A stretch of 39,404 nt of DNA from positions 1-39,404 of the forward strand of contig DZBX01000010.1 of the NCBI GenBank assembly GCA_022730075.1, given 5' to 3'. Numbering within the stretch: the first letter of the stretch is position 1; every line of letters starts with the position of its first letter. Under the pieces are notes generated by a model, which made no database searches, was not told where the DNA came from, and saw only the letters and a program-made list of their open reading frames with translations. The position numbers and the translations under genes are program-made. Shown in pieces: positions 10,268 through 20,801 of this stretch. The stretch comes from Rhodanobacter sp. Lineage in GTDB: Bacteria > Pseudomonadota > Gammaproteobacteria > Xanthomonadales > Rhodanobacteraceae.

Positions 10268-10687
10268 TCAGTTTTTGCCGGTGGTGACAAAGCCGATCTT
10301 GATGATGCCTGATTGCTTGGCGTCGGCCAGGATCTTGGCGACTTCCTTGAAGCGAATCGAACGGTCGGCACGCAGACGGATCTCGGGCTGCGGGTTCTTG
10401 GCCGCTTCCACGGCAAAGCGCGCGCGCAGTTCGTTCTGCGTGACCTTCGTGTCGTTCCAGTACAAGGAGCCACTGTCGCTGACCGCCAGATCGACCGAGC
10501 CGCCATTCTGGTGCGGATTCGTCGTGGGGCTGGCAACAGGCAGTTCGACCTTGATCTGGTGCGCGGCCAGTGGCGCGGTGATCATGAAGATGATCAACAA
10601 CACCAGCATCACGTCCACCAGTGGGGTGACGTTGATTTCGGACATCGGGGCGCCGCTGTTGGCACCCCCGCCGCTGCTCATTGCCAT
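10268..10687 (-). CDS. exbD1: ExbD-family biopolymer transport protein (first copy)
   Basis: This 139-residue protein is the TonB-motor subunit ExbD. Its Gly/Ser-rich cytoplasmic start is followed by the conserved helix SEINVTPLVDVMLVLLIIFM with Asp25 in the expected proton-translocation position, then a periplasmic domain (SLYWNDTKV, NPQPEIRLRADRSI). ATG at 10687 has GAGGA eight bases upstream. It lies 27 bp after exbB and 57 bp before exbD2, so one transcript is likely. The second-copy gene shares the same MSEINVTPLVDVML core, so the pair looks like a tandem duplication that has since diverged in the periplasmic domain. Confidence 0.93.
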   Translation of the reverse strand: MAMSSGGGANSGAPMSEINVTPLVDVMLVLLIIFMITAPLAAHQIKVELPVASPTTNPHQNGGSVDLAVSDSGSLYWNDTKVTQNELRARFAVEAAKNPQPEIRLRADRSIRFKEVAKILADAKQSGIIKIGFVTTGKN

Positions 10688-10714
10688 GGATCGATCCTCA
10701 GCCTGCGCCCGTGC

Positions 10715-11524
10715 TTATTTCTTGGCCGCAACGGTAACTTCGCCGACACGCGCGCCCGTGGCGAAGAAATCGTGCAGGTCGTGCGCGAATTCATCGAACT
10801 TGGCGTAGGTCACGCGGTTCATGCGCACGAAGAAGTTGTACGCGAACACCGCTGGAATGGCCGTGCCCAAGCCTATGGCGGTCATGATCAAGGCTTCACC
10901 CACAGGGCCGGCCACCGCGCCGATCGATGCATTGCCGGACGCGCCAATGGCGATCAATGCGTGGTAGATGCCCCATACCGTGCCGAGCAGGCCGACGAAA
11001 GGCGCCGCCGAACCCACCGTGGCCAGCAGGGTCAGGCCTGTTTCGAGACGCATGCTCTCGCGGGCCACGGCTTGACGCAACGCACGGTCCACGAACTCTG
11101 ATCGGCTCAGTGTCTGCGCGATGGCGCCGCCTTCGGCCTTCTGGTGATGCGACGCGGCCTGCGCGCAATCCAGCGCGATCTTCGAGAAGGGTTCGGAGGG
11201 CGGCTGCGCTTCCATGGCGCGAATCGCATCCTGCGGTGAAGGTGTGTGCCAGAAGGCATCGATCACCTTGTTCATGCGCGAACGCAATGCGCTGTTTTTG
11301 ATCAGGTTGAGGATGATGTAGTACCAGGACAGGATCGACATCACCAGAAGCACGATGAAGACCAGCCAGCCCAACCAGTCGAAGTTGTGGATCAACTGGT
11401 CGAAACCGGCTTGCTGCAGCGCATGGGCGTTGGCGTTGCCGCTCAGCGTCGGCATTGGTGCGCCGGAAGGAGGAATGGCTGCGCCCTGGGCGGCCGACGA
11501 GGAGGTGGAGGCTTCTTGCAGCAT
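10715..11524 (-). CDS. exbB: ExbB (MotA/TolQ/ExbB proton channel)
   Basis: This 269-residue inner-membrane protein forms the proton channel scaffold with ExbD. An N-terminal Ser/Ala/Pro-rich extension of about 40 residues precedes helix 1 (WLGWLVFIVLLVMSILSWYY). A large cytoplasmic loop follows, then the diagnostic helices 2-3: LLATVGSAAPFVGLLGTVWG, then AVAGPVGEALIMTAIGLGTA. The length suits the longer ExbB class. Start ATG at 11524 has AAAGGG upstream. It lies between tonB (36 bp) and exbD1 (27 bp), and the fixed order tonB-exbB-exbD-exbD matches Xanthomonas. Confidence 0.94.
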   Translation of the reverse strand: MLQEASTSSSAAQGAAIPPSGAPMPTLSGNANAHALQQAGFDQLIHNFDWLGWLVFIVLLVMSILSWYYIILNLIKNSALRSRMNKVIDAFWHTPSPQDAIRAMEAQPPSEPFSKIALDCAQAASHHQKAEGGAIAQTLSRSEFVDRALRQAVARESMRLETGLTLLATVGSAAPFVGLLGTVWGIYHALIAIGASGNASIGAVAGPVGEALIMTAIGLGTAIPAVFAYNFFVRMNRVTYAKFDEFAHDLHDFFATGARVGEVTVAAKK

Positions 11525-11559
11525 GACACTACCCTTTGAGCAAACGTGGACAGGTTCGG

Positions 11560-12225
<666 letters not shown>

Positions 12226-12308
12226 TCAACCAACAATGCTGAGTGCTTTTATCGCCGGGTCCCGCGCGGCCTTGCTTAGCGCCACGAGGGTTCGAAAGCC
12301 CGCCACAG

Positions 12309-12331
12309 TACACGAGAATTTTGACCGTGTA
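12309..12331. repeat. Inverted repeat TACACG-N11-CGTGTA upstream of tonB
   Basis: A six-base inverted repeat with an AT-rich 11-base spacer lies about 85 bp upstream of the tonB start, in the only gap before the TonB unit. It could be an operator or part of the promoter. It does not resemble a Fur box closely, so no regulator is assigned. Confidence 0.3.
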
Positions 12332-12376
12332 TAGCGCGCGTTCAGCCTCAAACGAGATCCGGGCCACGTGTTTGTA

Positions 12377-13654
12377 TCACTTGCGACCGCCGCGCAATTG
12401 TTTCAGTGCTTTTTCGGCAGCAGCGTGCGTTTCCGGGTCTTGCGCGGCTTTCTCGAACGCGGCCATCGCGGCCTTGCGATCCTTCAGCGCGAGGTCGGCA
12501 TTGCCGATCAGCGCCCATGCCGCGCCCACGCGCTTGACGCCGCGCTTGAGCGCGGTTTCCATCAGGCTGCGCCCTTCGGCGAATTTCTGGTCCTGGATCA
12601 ACAGCTGGCCGCGCAGGAAATCCATCTCCCCATCCTTCGCATAGGGTGATGCCTTGGTCCATGCGGCCATGGCCTTGTCCTGCTCGCCGGCCACGTAATA
12701 CGCGTCGCCGAGCAGTTTGTAGGCTTCCAGGCTCGGCGTGACGATGTTCTTGCTCAGCCCGTCCTGCACCACTTCTGCGGCATGCAAGGCGTCCGGCTTC
12801 GGGTTGTCCTGATTCTGTCCGATGTACAGGTACATCTTGGCCAGATTGATGTAGTCCTCATTGCTGGTATAGAGCCCGCGCGCCTTGGCGGCCGCCATGA
12901 CCTTGAGCGCCTTGTCCGGCTGCTTGGCCTGGATGTAGACGCTGACGAGATTTTTGACCGCGGCCTTGTCGTTGGGATTCTTGGCGACGACAGCCTCTTC
13001 CAGCTTGGCTGCCTCGGCGTAATCGTTGAGCCCGAAGTAGCTGGCCATCAGCAACTGACTCCACGAATCCGGGGCGTCTGGCTTCAGCGCCAGCGCCTGT
13101 TTCATCGCGCCGATGGCGTTCTGGTACTGGTTGAGCCGGTAGTAGATATTACCTTCGAGGGCGTAGGCCTCACCGGACTGCTTGCCACCTTCGGTCATCC
13201 ATTTCTGCAACGTGGTCAGCGCCGGCTGCCACTGCTCCTCCTGCGCCTGGATCTGCGCAATGGTGAGCATGGTGTTGAAGTAGTCGTCGTTGGGCAGCGA
13301 GTTCAGATCCAGTGACTGTTGCAGGAGCGGCACCGCGGCCTTGGTGTTGCCGGCATTGAGCTGGATCTGCGCCAAACCGCGCAGCGCCATGGCCTTGGCG
13401 TACTTGCTCGAGGAATCCTTCAGTACCTTGTCGAGCTCGTCCGTGGCCTTGGCGTCATCCTTGCTGTTGAGTGCGTTGAAGCCCGCTTGCAGTCTGCGCT
13501 GCTCGCGCTCGCTGCGCAGATCGTTCTGCGGCTGTTCGCGCTTGGCGTTCGGGTACTCCGGCGCTTTCTTGTCGTCCTTGGCACTGGCGGCGCCAACGGC
13601 CATCAAGGCCAAGGCCAGCAGCAGCAGGAACTTGGGTAGCGAACGAGCTTTCAT
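12377..13654 (-). CDS. Secreted/periplasmic tetratricopeptide-repeat protein
   Basis: This 425-residue protein starts with a clear signal peptide: MKARSLPKF, a hydrophobic core (LLLLALALMAVG), and a likely cleavage after AASA. A charged linker follows, then TPR-type helical hairpins through the rest, with typical positions such as AKAMALRGLAQIQLNAGNTK, GEAYALEGNIYYRLNQYQNA and LEAYKLLGDAYYVAGEQDKA. No catalytic domain is visible, so a scaffolding or envelope-assembly role is the most that can be said. ATG at 13654 gives the signal peptide directly. It lies between gyrB and tonB, as do uncharacterised genes in Xanthomonas. Its link to TonB function is positional only. Confidence 0.85.
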   Translation of the reverse strand: MKARSLPKFLLLLALALMAVGAASAKDDKKAPEYPNAKREQPQNDLRSEREQRRLQAGFNALNSKDDAKATDELDKVLKDSSSKYAKAMALRGLAQIQLNAGNTKAAVPLLQQSLDLNSLPNDDYFNTMLTIAQIQAQEEQWQPALTTLQKWMTEGGKQSGEAYALEGNIYYRLNQYQNAIGAMKQALALKPDAPDSWSQLLMASYFGLNDYAEAAKLEEAVVAKNPNDKAAVKNLVSVYIQAKQPDKALKVMAAAKARGLYTSNEDYINLAKMYLYIGQNQDNPKPDALHAAEVVQDGLSKNIVTPSLEAYKLLGDAYYVAGEQDKAMAAWTKASPYAKDGEMDFLRGQLLIQDQKFAEGRSLMETALKRGVKRVGAAWALIGNADLALKDRKAAMAAFEKAAQDPETHAAAEKALKQLRGGRK

Positions 13655-13810
13655 GCGGACCTCGCGGGGGAGAGGACACCGCGACCTGCGCGGTGGGATG
13701 GTGGAGCGTAATTGCTGCCGCAGTTTCCGCCAAGCTGCGCCGCCGCAGCCACGCGCTGCATACGATTGCAGAGGCGGCTTGAACGGGCCGCGCGCATGAC
13801 GCAAAAGCTT

Positions 13811-16297
<2,487 letters not shown>

Positions 16298-17362
16298 TCA
16301 GGCGCGGAGCGCGCCCTGTTCCACGTGGAACACCTGTATCCCGGCTTGCCAGCGCTGCGGGAATTCGGTGCCCGTGATCCAGATTTGCGCACCGTTGCCT
16401 TGCAAGTAACCCATGACTTGGTCGAGATGCGCTGCATCCAGTTCAGCCGCAAGATCATCCAGAAGCAGCAAAGGCGTGGTCCCGCGAGATTCACGAAACA
16501 CATCAAACTGCGACAGCAGACAGGCCAAGGCCGCGAGTTTGGTCTGTCCCCGTGACAGCTGATGCCGTTCGGGCGCCTGTTCGAATCCAAGCGACCAATC
16601 GGCGCGGTGTGGGCCCTGCCTTGTGTGGCCTTGTTCGCGGTCGCGCGCGCGGTGTGCCGCCAACACGTCGATGAATGAATGCTCCGCCGACCAGCCGCGT
16701 TGATAGCGCAAAGCCGGTACGCCAAGCTCGGGCAACCAGCGCGCCAGATGCTCCTGCAGCCGCGGCCGCAAGCGCTCGAGATAGGCACGGCGCCACTCAT
16801 TCAGCCGGCGCGCGCTGCTGTCCATTGCGTGCTCCCACGCATCAAATTGCGTGTTGTCGCCACCCACCCGCAACAAGACATTGCGTTGTTGCAGGCTACG
16901 CTGATAGCTCTGCCACGTCTCCAGAAAGGTGTGTTCCACGTGGAACACACCCCAATCAAGGAAACGCCGGCGAATCTCGGCAGGGCCCGTGAGCACACCA
17001 TGACTCCCGGGCTCGATGCAAATGGCGGCACAGTGCGCCAGCAAGTCGGAAAGGCGTGGCACCGTCTGTGTATCAATGCGCGCGCGCCAACCGAGCGCAC
17101 TGCGCTCCAAACCGAGCCGGTACGTGCGCCCTGCAGCATCGAGTTCTGCGTAGACGGTGCATGCGGCTTGACCGCGTCGAATCAGTGCCTGGTTGCCTCC
17201 AGGCCGAAACGAGCGCCCATGCGACAACAAGAAGAGTGACTCCAGCACGCTGGTCTTGCCGCTGCCGTTGGCACCTAGCAGGAGATTGACCCCTGCAGAT
17301 GGAACAAAAGACAGCGATTCAAAACAACGCAGTTGCGCCAGATTCAAGCGCAAGATATGCAT
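16298..17362 (-). CDS. recF: RecF recombination mediator
   Basis: This 354-residue SMC-like ATPase loads RecA at gapped DNA together with RecO and RecR. Marks: N-terminal LNLAQLRCFESLSF, Walker A GANGSGKTS at residues 30-37, HGRSFR, RRFLDWGVFHVEH, the ABC-type signature QLSRGQTKLAALACLLS, and Walker B LLLLDDLAAELD. ATG at 17362 (MHILRLNL) matches the family; an in-frame ATG six codons upstream is less likely. The coding sequence carries two perfect parS-type palindromes, one in the WGVFHVEH segment and one in the last codons (VFHVEQ). It lies 57 bp after dnaN. Confidence 0.96.
   Translation of the reverse strand: MHILRLNLAQLRCFESLSFVPSAGVNLLLGANGSGKTSVLESLFLLSHGRSFRPGGNQALIRRGQAACTVYAELDAAGRTYRLGLERSALGWRARIDTQTVPRLSDLLAHCAAICIEPGSHGVLTGPAEIRRRFLDWGVFHVEHTFLETWQSYQRSLQQRNVLLRVGGDNTQFDAWEHAMDSSARRLNEWRRAYLERLRPRLQEHLARWLPELGVPALRYQRGWSAEHSFIDVLAAHRARDREQGHTRQGPHRADWSLGFEQAPERHQLSRGQTKLAALACLLSQFDVFRESRGTTPLLLLDDLAAELDAAHLDQVMGYLQGNGAQIWITGTEFPQRWQAGIQVFHVEQGALRA
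16317..16332. promoter_or_regulatory. parS centromere site 1 (ParB binding), inside recF
   Basis: TGTTCCACGTGGAACA is a perfect 16-bp palindrome equal to the parS form known from Pseudomonas and close to the Bacillus consensus TGTTTCACGTGAAACA. It lies in the last codons of recF, about 2.2 kb from the candidate oriC, where ParB-loading sites are expected. Confidence 0.88.
16928..16951. promoter_or_regulatory. parS centromere site 2 (ParB binding), inside recF
   Basis: The core at 16932-16947 is again TGTTCCACGTGGAACA, and the dyad extends four bases on each side to a perfect 24-bp palindrome (16928-16951). It encodes the conserved FHVEH stretch of RecF. It is 615 bp from site 1, forming a short origin-proximal parS cluster. 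Confidence 0.9.
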
Positions 17363-17419
17363 GAAATCTCGCGCGCGCATTCACTGCAGCCACGGTCCTG
17401 CGGCATGTTTACGGGACGG

Positions 17420-18526
17420 TCAGAGCCGCAACGGCATGATGACATGACGCGCACGTTCGTCGGGAAGGCCTTCCAGCAAGCAGCTCGACTGCGCATCACG
17501 CAGGCGCAGCAAGACCTGTTCGCCGCGCAATGAACCCAAGGCGTCGAGCAGGTAACCGACATTGAAACCAACGGCGAGCTCGTCAACCACCGTCTCGACC
17601 TCCAACTCCTCGACAGCCTCTTCCTGCTCGGGATTGTGCGCGACGATGCGCATGCGGTTGGGACTGAATTCGAGCTTCACGCCGCGATACTTCTCGTTGG
17701 ACAGGATCGCTGCGCGCTGCAGTGTTTCTCGCAGCATGTTGCGATTGACCGTGACCAGCTTGTCCGCGCCGATCGGCAGAACCGTTTCATAATCGGGAAA
17801 CTTGCCGTCGATCAACTTCGATGTGAAACGCACGTCTTGCCGCCTGAGCCGTAGATGGTTGCGCGCAAACTCAAGTTCCACTTCGGCATCACTGGCATCG
17901 AGCAAACCAGCCAACTCCAAAACACCCTTGCGTGGCACGATCACTTGCCGGCGTGTCTGACTGGCTTCCGCAGGAAGAGTCGCCTCCGCCATCGCGAGGC
18001 GATGCCCATCGGTGGTAACGCAACGCAGCATTCCAGCTTGCATGTCGAACAACATGCCGTTGAGGTAATACCGCACGTCCTGGTTGGCCATGGCGAACTG
18101 TGTACGCTCGATCAGCGCCTTCAGGTCGGCCTCGGCGATGCGCATGCGGTCAGTGACATCGATGTTGTCCAACGTCGGGAAATCCGCAGCAGGCAAGGTA
18201 ACCAAGGTGTAGCGGCTGCGTCCGGCGCGCAACAGGGCGCGGTCGCCTTCCACTTTGATCTCGATGCGAACTCCTTCAGGCAAGGCGCGCACCAAGTCAT
18301 AGAGCTTGCGCGCAGGCAGCGTGCAAACACCGGCATCGGCATTTTCAAGGGTCGCATGTCCGAGCATTTCGACTTCCATGTCGGTTCCGGTCAACGTCAT
18401 GTGTTGCTGCGCGTCGACTTCCACCAGCACGTGCGCCAGCACGGGCATGGTTTGTCGCCGCTCGATCACACCGACGATTCGCTGCAGCGGTTGCAGAAGA
18501 CTTTCACGGCTCAGACTTGCGCGCAT
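17420..18526 (-). CDS. dnaN: DNA polymerase III beta sliding clamp
   Basis: This 368-residue clamp subunit forms the ring dimer that tethers DNA polymerases. Marks: N-terminal LSRESLLQPLQRIVGVIERR and LTGTDMEVEM, then FAMANQDVRYYLNGMLFDM, CVTTDGHRLAMAEATL, DGKFPDYETVLP and the C-terminal HVIMPLRL, typical of the family (E. coli 366 residues). ATG at 18526 has TTGGAG eight bases upstream; an upstream in-frame TTG at 18538 overlaps this ribosome site and is rejected. It follows dnaA across a 200-bp gap that holds DnaA boxes, so its promoter probably overlaps the candidate origin. Confidence 0.98.
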   Translation of the reverse strand: MRASLSRESLLQPLQRIVGVIERRQTMPVLAHVLVEVDAQQHMTLTGTDMEVEMLGHATLENADAGVCTLPARKLYDLVRALPEGVRIEIKVEGDRALLRAGRSRYTLVTLPAADFPTLDNIDVTDRMRIAEADLKALIERTQFAMANQDVRYYLNGMLFDMQAGMLRCVTTDGHRLAMAEATLPAEASQTRRQVIVPRKGVLELAGLLDASDAEVELEFARNHLRLRRQDVRFTSKLIDGKFPDYETVLPIGADKLVTVNRNMLRETLQRAAILSNEKYRGVKLEFSPNRMRIVAHNPEQEEAVEELEVETVVDELAVGFNVGYLLDALGSLRGEQVLLRLRDAQSSCLLEGLPDERARHVIMPLRL

Positions 18527-18576
18527 GGATTGCTCCAATTCTGGTTTTGATTTCTTTAGATTCTGTTGTTGTTGTT

Positions 18577-18597
18577 GTCCCTGTGCACACAGGGGAC
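18577..18597. repeat. Inverted repeat in the dnaA-dnaN gap
   Basis: GTCCCTGTG and CACAGGGGAC pair around CA with one bulged base. It precedes dnaN by about 50 bp on the minus strand, so it could fold in the dnaN leader or act as an operator. There is no T-run on the dnaN side, which argues against a terminator. Confidence 0.45.
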
Positions 18598-18677
18598 AAG
18601 TCGAACTTTCTTTTTAAATCATGCTGTTATATAGGCTCTTGGCAAGTCCTTCCATCCCTTGCTTCCTGTGCGTGCTT

Positions 18678-18686
18678 TGTGGATAA
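18678..18686 (-). promoter_or_regulatory. DnaA box (perfect TTATCCACA on minus strand)
   Basis: TGTGGATAA on the plus strand is the exact complement of the consensus high-affinity DnaA box. It is paired with an inverted copy 26 bp away. Confidence 0.8.
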
Positions 18687-18712
18687 GTGCGGCGCCCAAG
18701 CAGGACTCGGAG

Positions 18713-18721
18713 TTATCCACA
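18713..18721 (+). promoter_or_regulatory. DnaA box (perfect TTATCCACA on plus strand)
   Basis: Exact consensus DnaA box, five bases beyond the dnaA stop codon and in opposite orientation to the box at 18678-18686. Confidence 0.8.
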
Positions 18722-18726
18722 GAATC

Positions 18727-20082
18727 TCACCCCGTGAGCATGCGAATCAACTTGTCCCAGTCCTGATGCATTCGCGCGTCTTTTTCACAAAGTCCGCGGA
18801 TGGTTCGACAAGCATGAAGGACCGTGGTGTGGTCACGACCACCGAAAGCATCGCCGATTTCCGGGAGGCTATGTTCCGTCAGTTCTTTCGACAGAGCCAT
18901 GGCCAGCTGGCGCGGCCGCGCCAGCGAACGCACCCGGCGTTTGGATAGCAGATCGGACAGCCGCACCTGGTAATAGTCGGCGACGACCTTCTGAATGTTG
19001 GGTACTGTCACCGCCAACTGGTGCACGGACAGCAGATCACGCAGGGTTTCCTCGGCAAACACCAGCGTGATCGGTTTGGCGAAGAAATTGGCGCGTGCCG
19101 CGAGGGTGTTCAACGCGCCCTCGAGATCGCGCACGTTGGAGCGGATGCGACGCGCCAGCAGCATGGCCACATCCTCGGGAAGCAGCATGCCCTTGCGCTG
19201 TGCCTTGGCCAGCAGGATGGCCGCGCGCGTTTCGAAGTCCGGCGCCTCGATGGCCACCGACAAACCCCAGCCCAGACGCGATTTCAGCCGCGGCTCGAGA
19301 TTTTCCACCTCGCGTGGATAACGATCACAGGTGAGGATAATCTGCTGCTTGCCTTCGAACAGGGTGTTGAAGGTGTGGAAGAACTCTTCCTGTGTCGTGT
19401 TCTTGCCAGCGAAAAACTGGATGTCGTCGATGAGCAAGGCGTCGACTGCCCGGAAGCGGCGCTTGAAAGCATCCATGTTTTTGCTGCGCAGTGCCTCGAT
19501 CATGGCGCCGACGAATTGCTCGGAGCGCAGATACAACACGCGCGCCCCCGGTCGGGACTGCACGATCTGGTTCCCAGCCGCATGCATCAGATGCGTCTTG
19601 CCGAGGCCGGTTCCACCGTACAACAAGAGCGGGTTGTATGCGGTGCCTGGTGCGAGAGCCACCTGCATGGCGGCCGCTTTGCCGAGCTGGTTTGGCTTGC
19701 CCTCGACGAAGTTGTCGAATGTATAGGTCGGATCCAGATTGCTCTCGAGAACTTCCTCGGTCATCACCAAAACCCTGCTTGCCTGCACCCCCCCACCACC
19801 TTGGCTCGCGGCGTTGGCGACAGCAGCAGGGACAGCAACTGGCGCGCGCGCGCTACCGACCTCGAGATGCACGGATACCGGCTGCCCGGCAAGATGTTCC
19901 AACACTTCGCGGATGCGTACGAGATACTGCTCGCGTACCGTATCCACGGTGTAGGCGTTGGGCGCAAACAAGCGCAGCCCGGCACTGTCTTCGCGCGCCT
20001 GCAGTGGCAACAGCCAAGTGTGCATGTCGTTGCCCAGCTCGCCTTCGAGGCGGGTGAGGCAGCGTTGCCAGAGTTCGCTCAT
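18727..20082 (-). CDS. dnaA: Chromosomal replication initiator DnaA
   Basis: This 451-residue AAA+ protein binds DnaA boxes and melts the origin. Domain I ([22 protein letters not shown]), a variable linker rich in Ala/Val/Gly (about 78-105), and the AAA+ core starting at [18 protein letters not shown] are visible. Walker A is GGTGLGKT (156-163) and Walker B is [13 protein letters not shown]. The sensor region [22 protein letters not shown] and the C-terminal DNA-binding signature [19 protein letters not shown] follow. ATG at 20082 matches the family start; the ribosome site is weak. It is divergent from rpmH across 148 bp. Autoregulation by DnaA is common in the family but no perfect box is seen upstream. 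Confidence 0.98.
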   Translation of the reverse strand: MSELWQRCLTRLEGELGNDMHTWLLPLQAREDSAGLRLFAPNAYTVDTVREQYLVRIREVLEHLAGQPVSVHLEVGSARAPVAVPAAVANAASQGGGGVQASRVLVMTEEVLESNLDPTYTFDNFVEGKPNQLGKAAAMQVALAPGTAYNPLLLYGGTGLGKTHLMHAAGNQIVQSRPGARVLYLRSEQFVGAMIEALRSKNMDAFKRRFRAVDALLIDDIQFFAGKNTTQEEFFHTFNTLFEGKQQIILTCDRYPREVENLEPRLKSRLGWGLSVAIEAPDFETRAAILLAKAQRKGMLLPEDVAMLLARRIRSNVRDLEGALNTLAARANFFAKPITLVFAEETLRDLLSVHQLAVTVPNIQKVVADYYQVRLSDLLSKRRVRSLARPRQLAMALSKELTEHSLPEIGDAFGGRDHTTVLHACRTIRGLCEKDARMHQDWDKLIRMLTG

Positions 20083-20163
20083 GGATAATCCGGAAAAGGC
20101 CAGCAAGACGACGGCCGAGTGGAACGAGCAGTGTAGCAACGCGGCAACGCATGACGGGTGCGA

Positions 20164-20193
20164 TTGACAGCAAGTGGCGGCGCTCTTCATAAT
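20164..20193 (+). promoter_or_regulatory. Sigma-70 promoter for rpmH-rnpA
   Basis: A perfect -35 TTGACA (20164-20169) and a -10 CATAAT (20188-20193) are separated by 18 bp, 38 bp before the rpmH start. Strong promoters here are usual for ribosomal-protein genes. Confidence 0.8.
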
Positions 20194-20230
20194 CGCCGAT
20201 CCATTTGCAAGACTGCGACGCGATCACGCC

Positions 20231-20365
20231 ATGAAGCGCACTTTTCAGCCCAGCAACCTCAAACGCGCCCGCACCCACGGTTTTCGTGCGCGCATGGCCA
20301 CCGCAGACGGACGCAAGATTCTCTCCGCCCGCCGCGCCAAGGGTCGCAAGCGCCTCATCCCCTGA
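20231..20365 (+). CDS. rpmH: Ribosomal protein L34
   Basis: This 44-residue, highly basic ribosomal protein of the large subunit has sequence marks [20 protein letters not shown] and [16 protein letters not shown], the near-invariant L34 pattern (family length 44-46). ATG at 20231 matches the family; an in-frame ATG 57 bases upstream is ruled out by homology. It is the first gene of the rightward rpmH-rnpA-yidC-mnmE series and divergent from dnaA. Confidence 0.98.
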   Translation: MKRTFQPSNLKRARTHGFRARMATADGRKILSARRAKGRKRLIP

Positions 20366-20372
20366 GACGCCG

Positions 20373-20756
20373 GTGAAGGCGTCCGCTGGCTTGCCGCGCG
20401 CGTCGCGACTCACGCGGGCCGCTGATTTCGCTGCTCTCGGACGTGATGCAAGCGCGCTTGGGACACGTCATTTCGTGGCGCGATACCGGGTATCTTCGCG
20501 GGACTACCCGCGCATGGCGCAATCGGTGTCCAAACGCGTGCACAAGCGTGCCGTGCAGCGCAATCGCATCAAGCGTCAAATACGCACCGCGTTTCGTTTG
20601 CGCCGCGAGCACATGCCGGCGCTGGACATGTTGATCATCGCCCGCACAACGGCGGCCGCAGTCGACAATCACGTCCTTGCCGCCGACCTTGCCGCACTCC
20701 TGCAGCGACTGGCGGCATTGAAGCTGCAGCATGCACCCGGCACAATGCCCGGCTGA
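20373..20756 (+). CDS. rnpA: RNase P protein component
   Basis: This protein of about 127 residues is the subunit that helps RNase P RNA process tRNA 5' ends. Marks: LPRASRLTRAADFAAL at the N-terminus and the family RNR signature in VSKRVHKRAVQRNRIKRQIR, then LDMLIIART and a helical C-terminus. The GTG at 20373, seven bases after the rpmH stop, gives a normal-length protein (E. coli 119). The frame is open further upstream to ATG 20286 inside rpmH, so an N-terminally extended form overlapping rpmH cannot be excluded. No yidD gene separates it from yidC, which begins 45 bp later. Confidence 0.92.
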   Translation: MKASAGLPRASRLTRAADFAALGRDASALGTRHFVARYRVSSRDYPRMAQSVSKRVHKRAVQRNRIKRQIRTAFRLRREHMPALDMLIIARTTAAAVDNHVLAADLAALLQRLAALKLQHAPGTMPG

Positions 20757-20801
20757 TCCGCGCCTGGCCGCCTGCGCGCCCCATTACGGACACATCAGTC
20801 A

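Larger units (their letters stand above)
18527..18726. other. oriC: Candidate chromosomal replication origin (oriC) between dnaA and dnaN
   Basis: This 200-bp gap has an AT-rich half (about 18541-18650, with TTCTTTTTAAATCATGCTG and TTATATAG) next to two perfect DnaA boxes facing each other. An inverted repeat lies at 18577-18597. An AT-rich unwinding region beside inverted DnaA boxes in a dnaA-dnaN gap is a common bacterial origin layout. Only two perfect boxes are visible, so a larger origin including weaker boxes is possible. Confidence 0.65.

Noticed and set aside
12285-12303. GGTTCGAA resembling a tRNA T-arm
   Set aside because: The flanking bases do not form the five-base T-stem and no acceptor or anticodon stem can be built around it.
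18527-18538. TTG start for dnaN giving four extra residues
   Set aside because: The TTG overlaps the ribosome site TTGGAG; the ATG at 18526 matches the family start.
20083-20230. dnaA-rpmH gap as oriC
   Set aside because: Only one imperfect DnaA-like sequence (TTATCCATG) next to the dnaA start; no AT-rich stretch. Kept as promoter region only, though not fully excluded.
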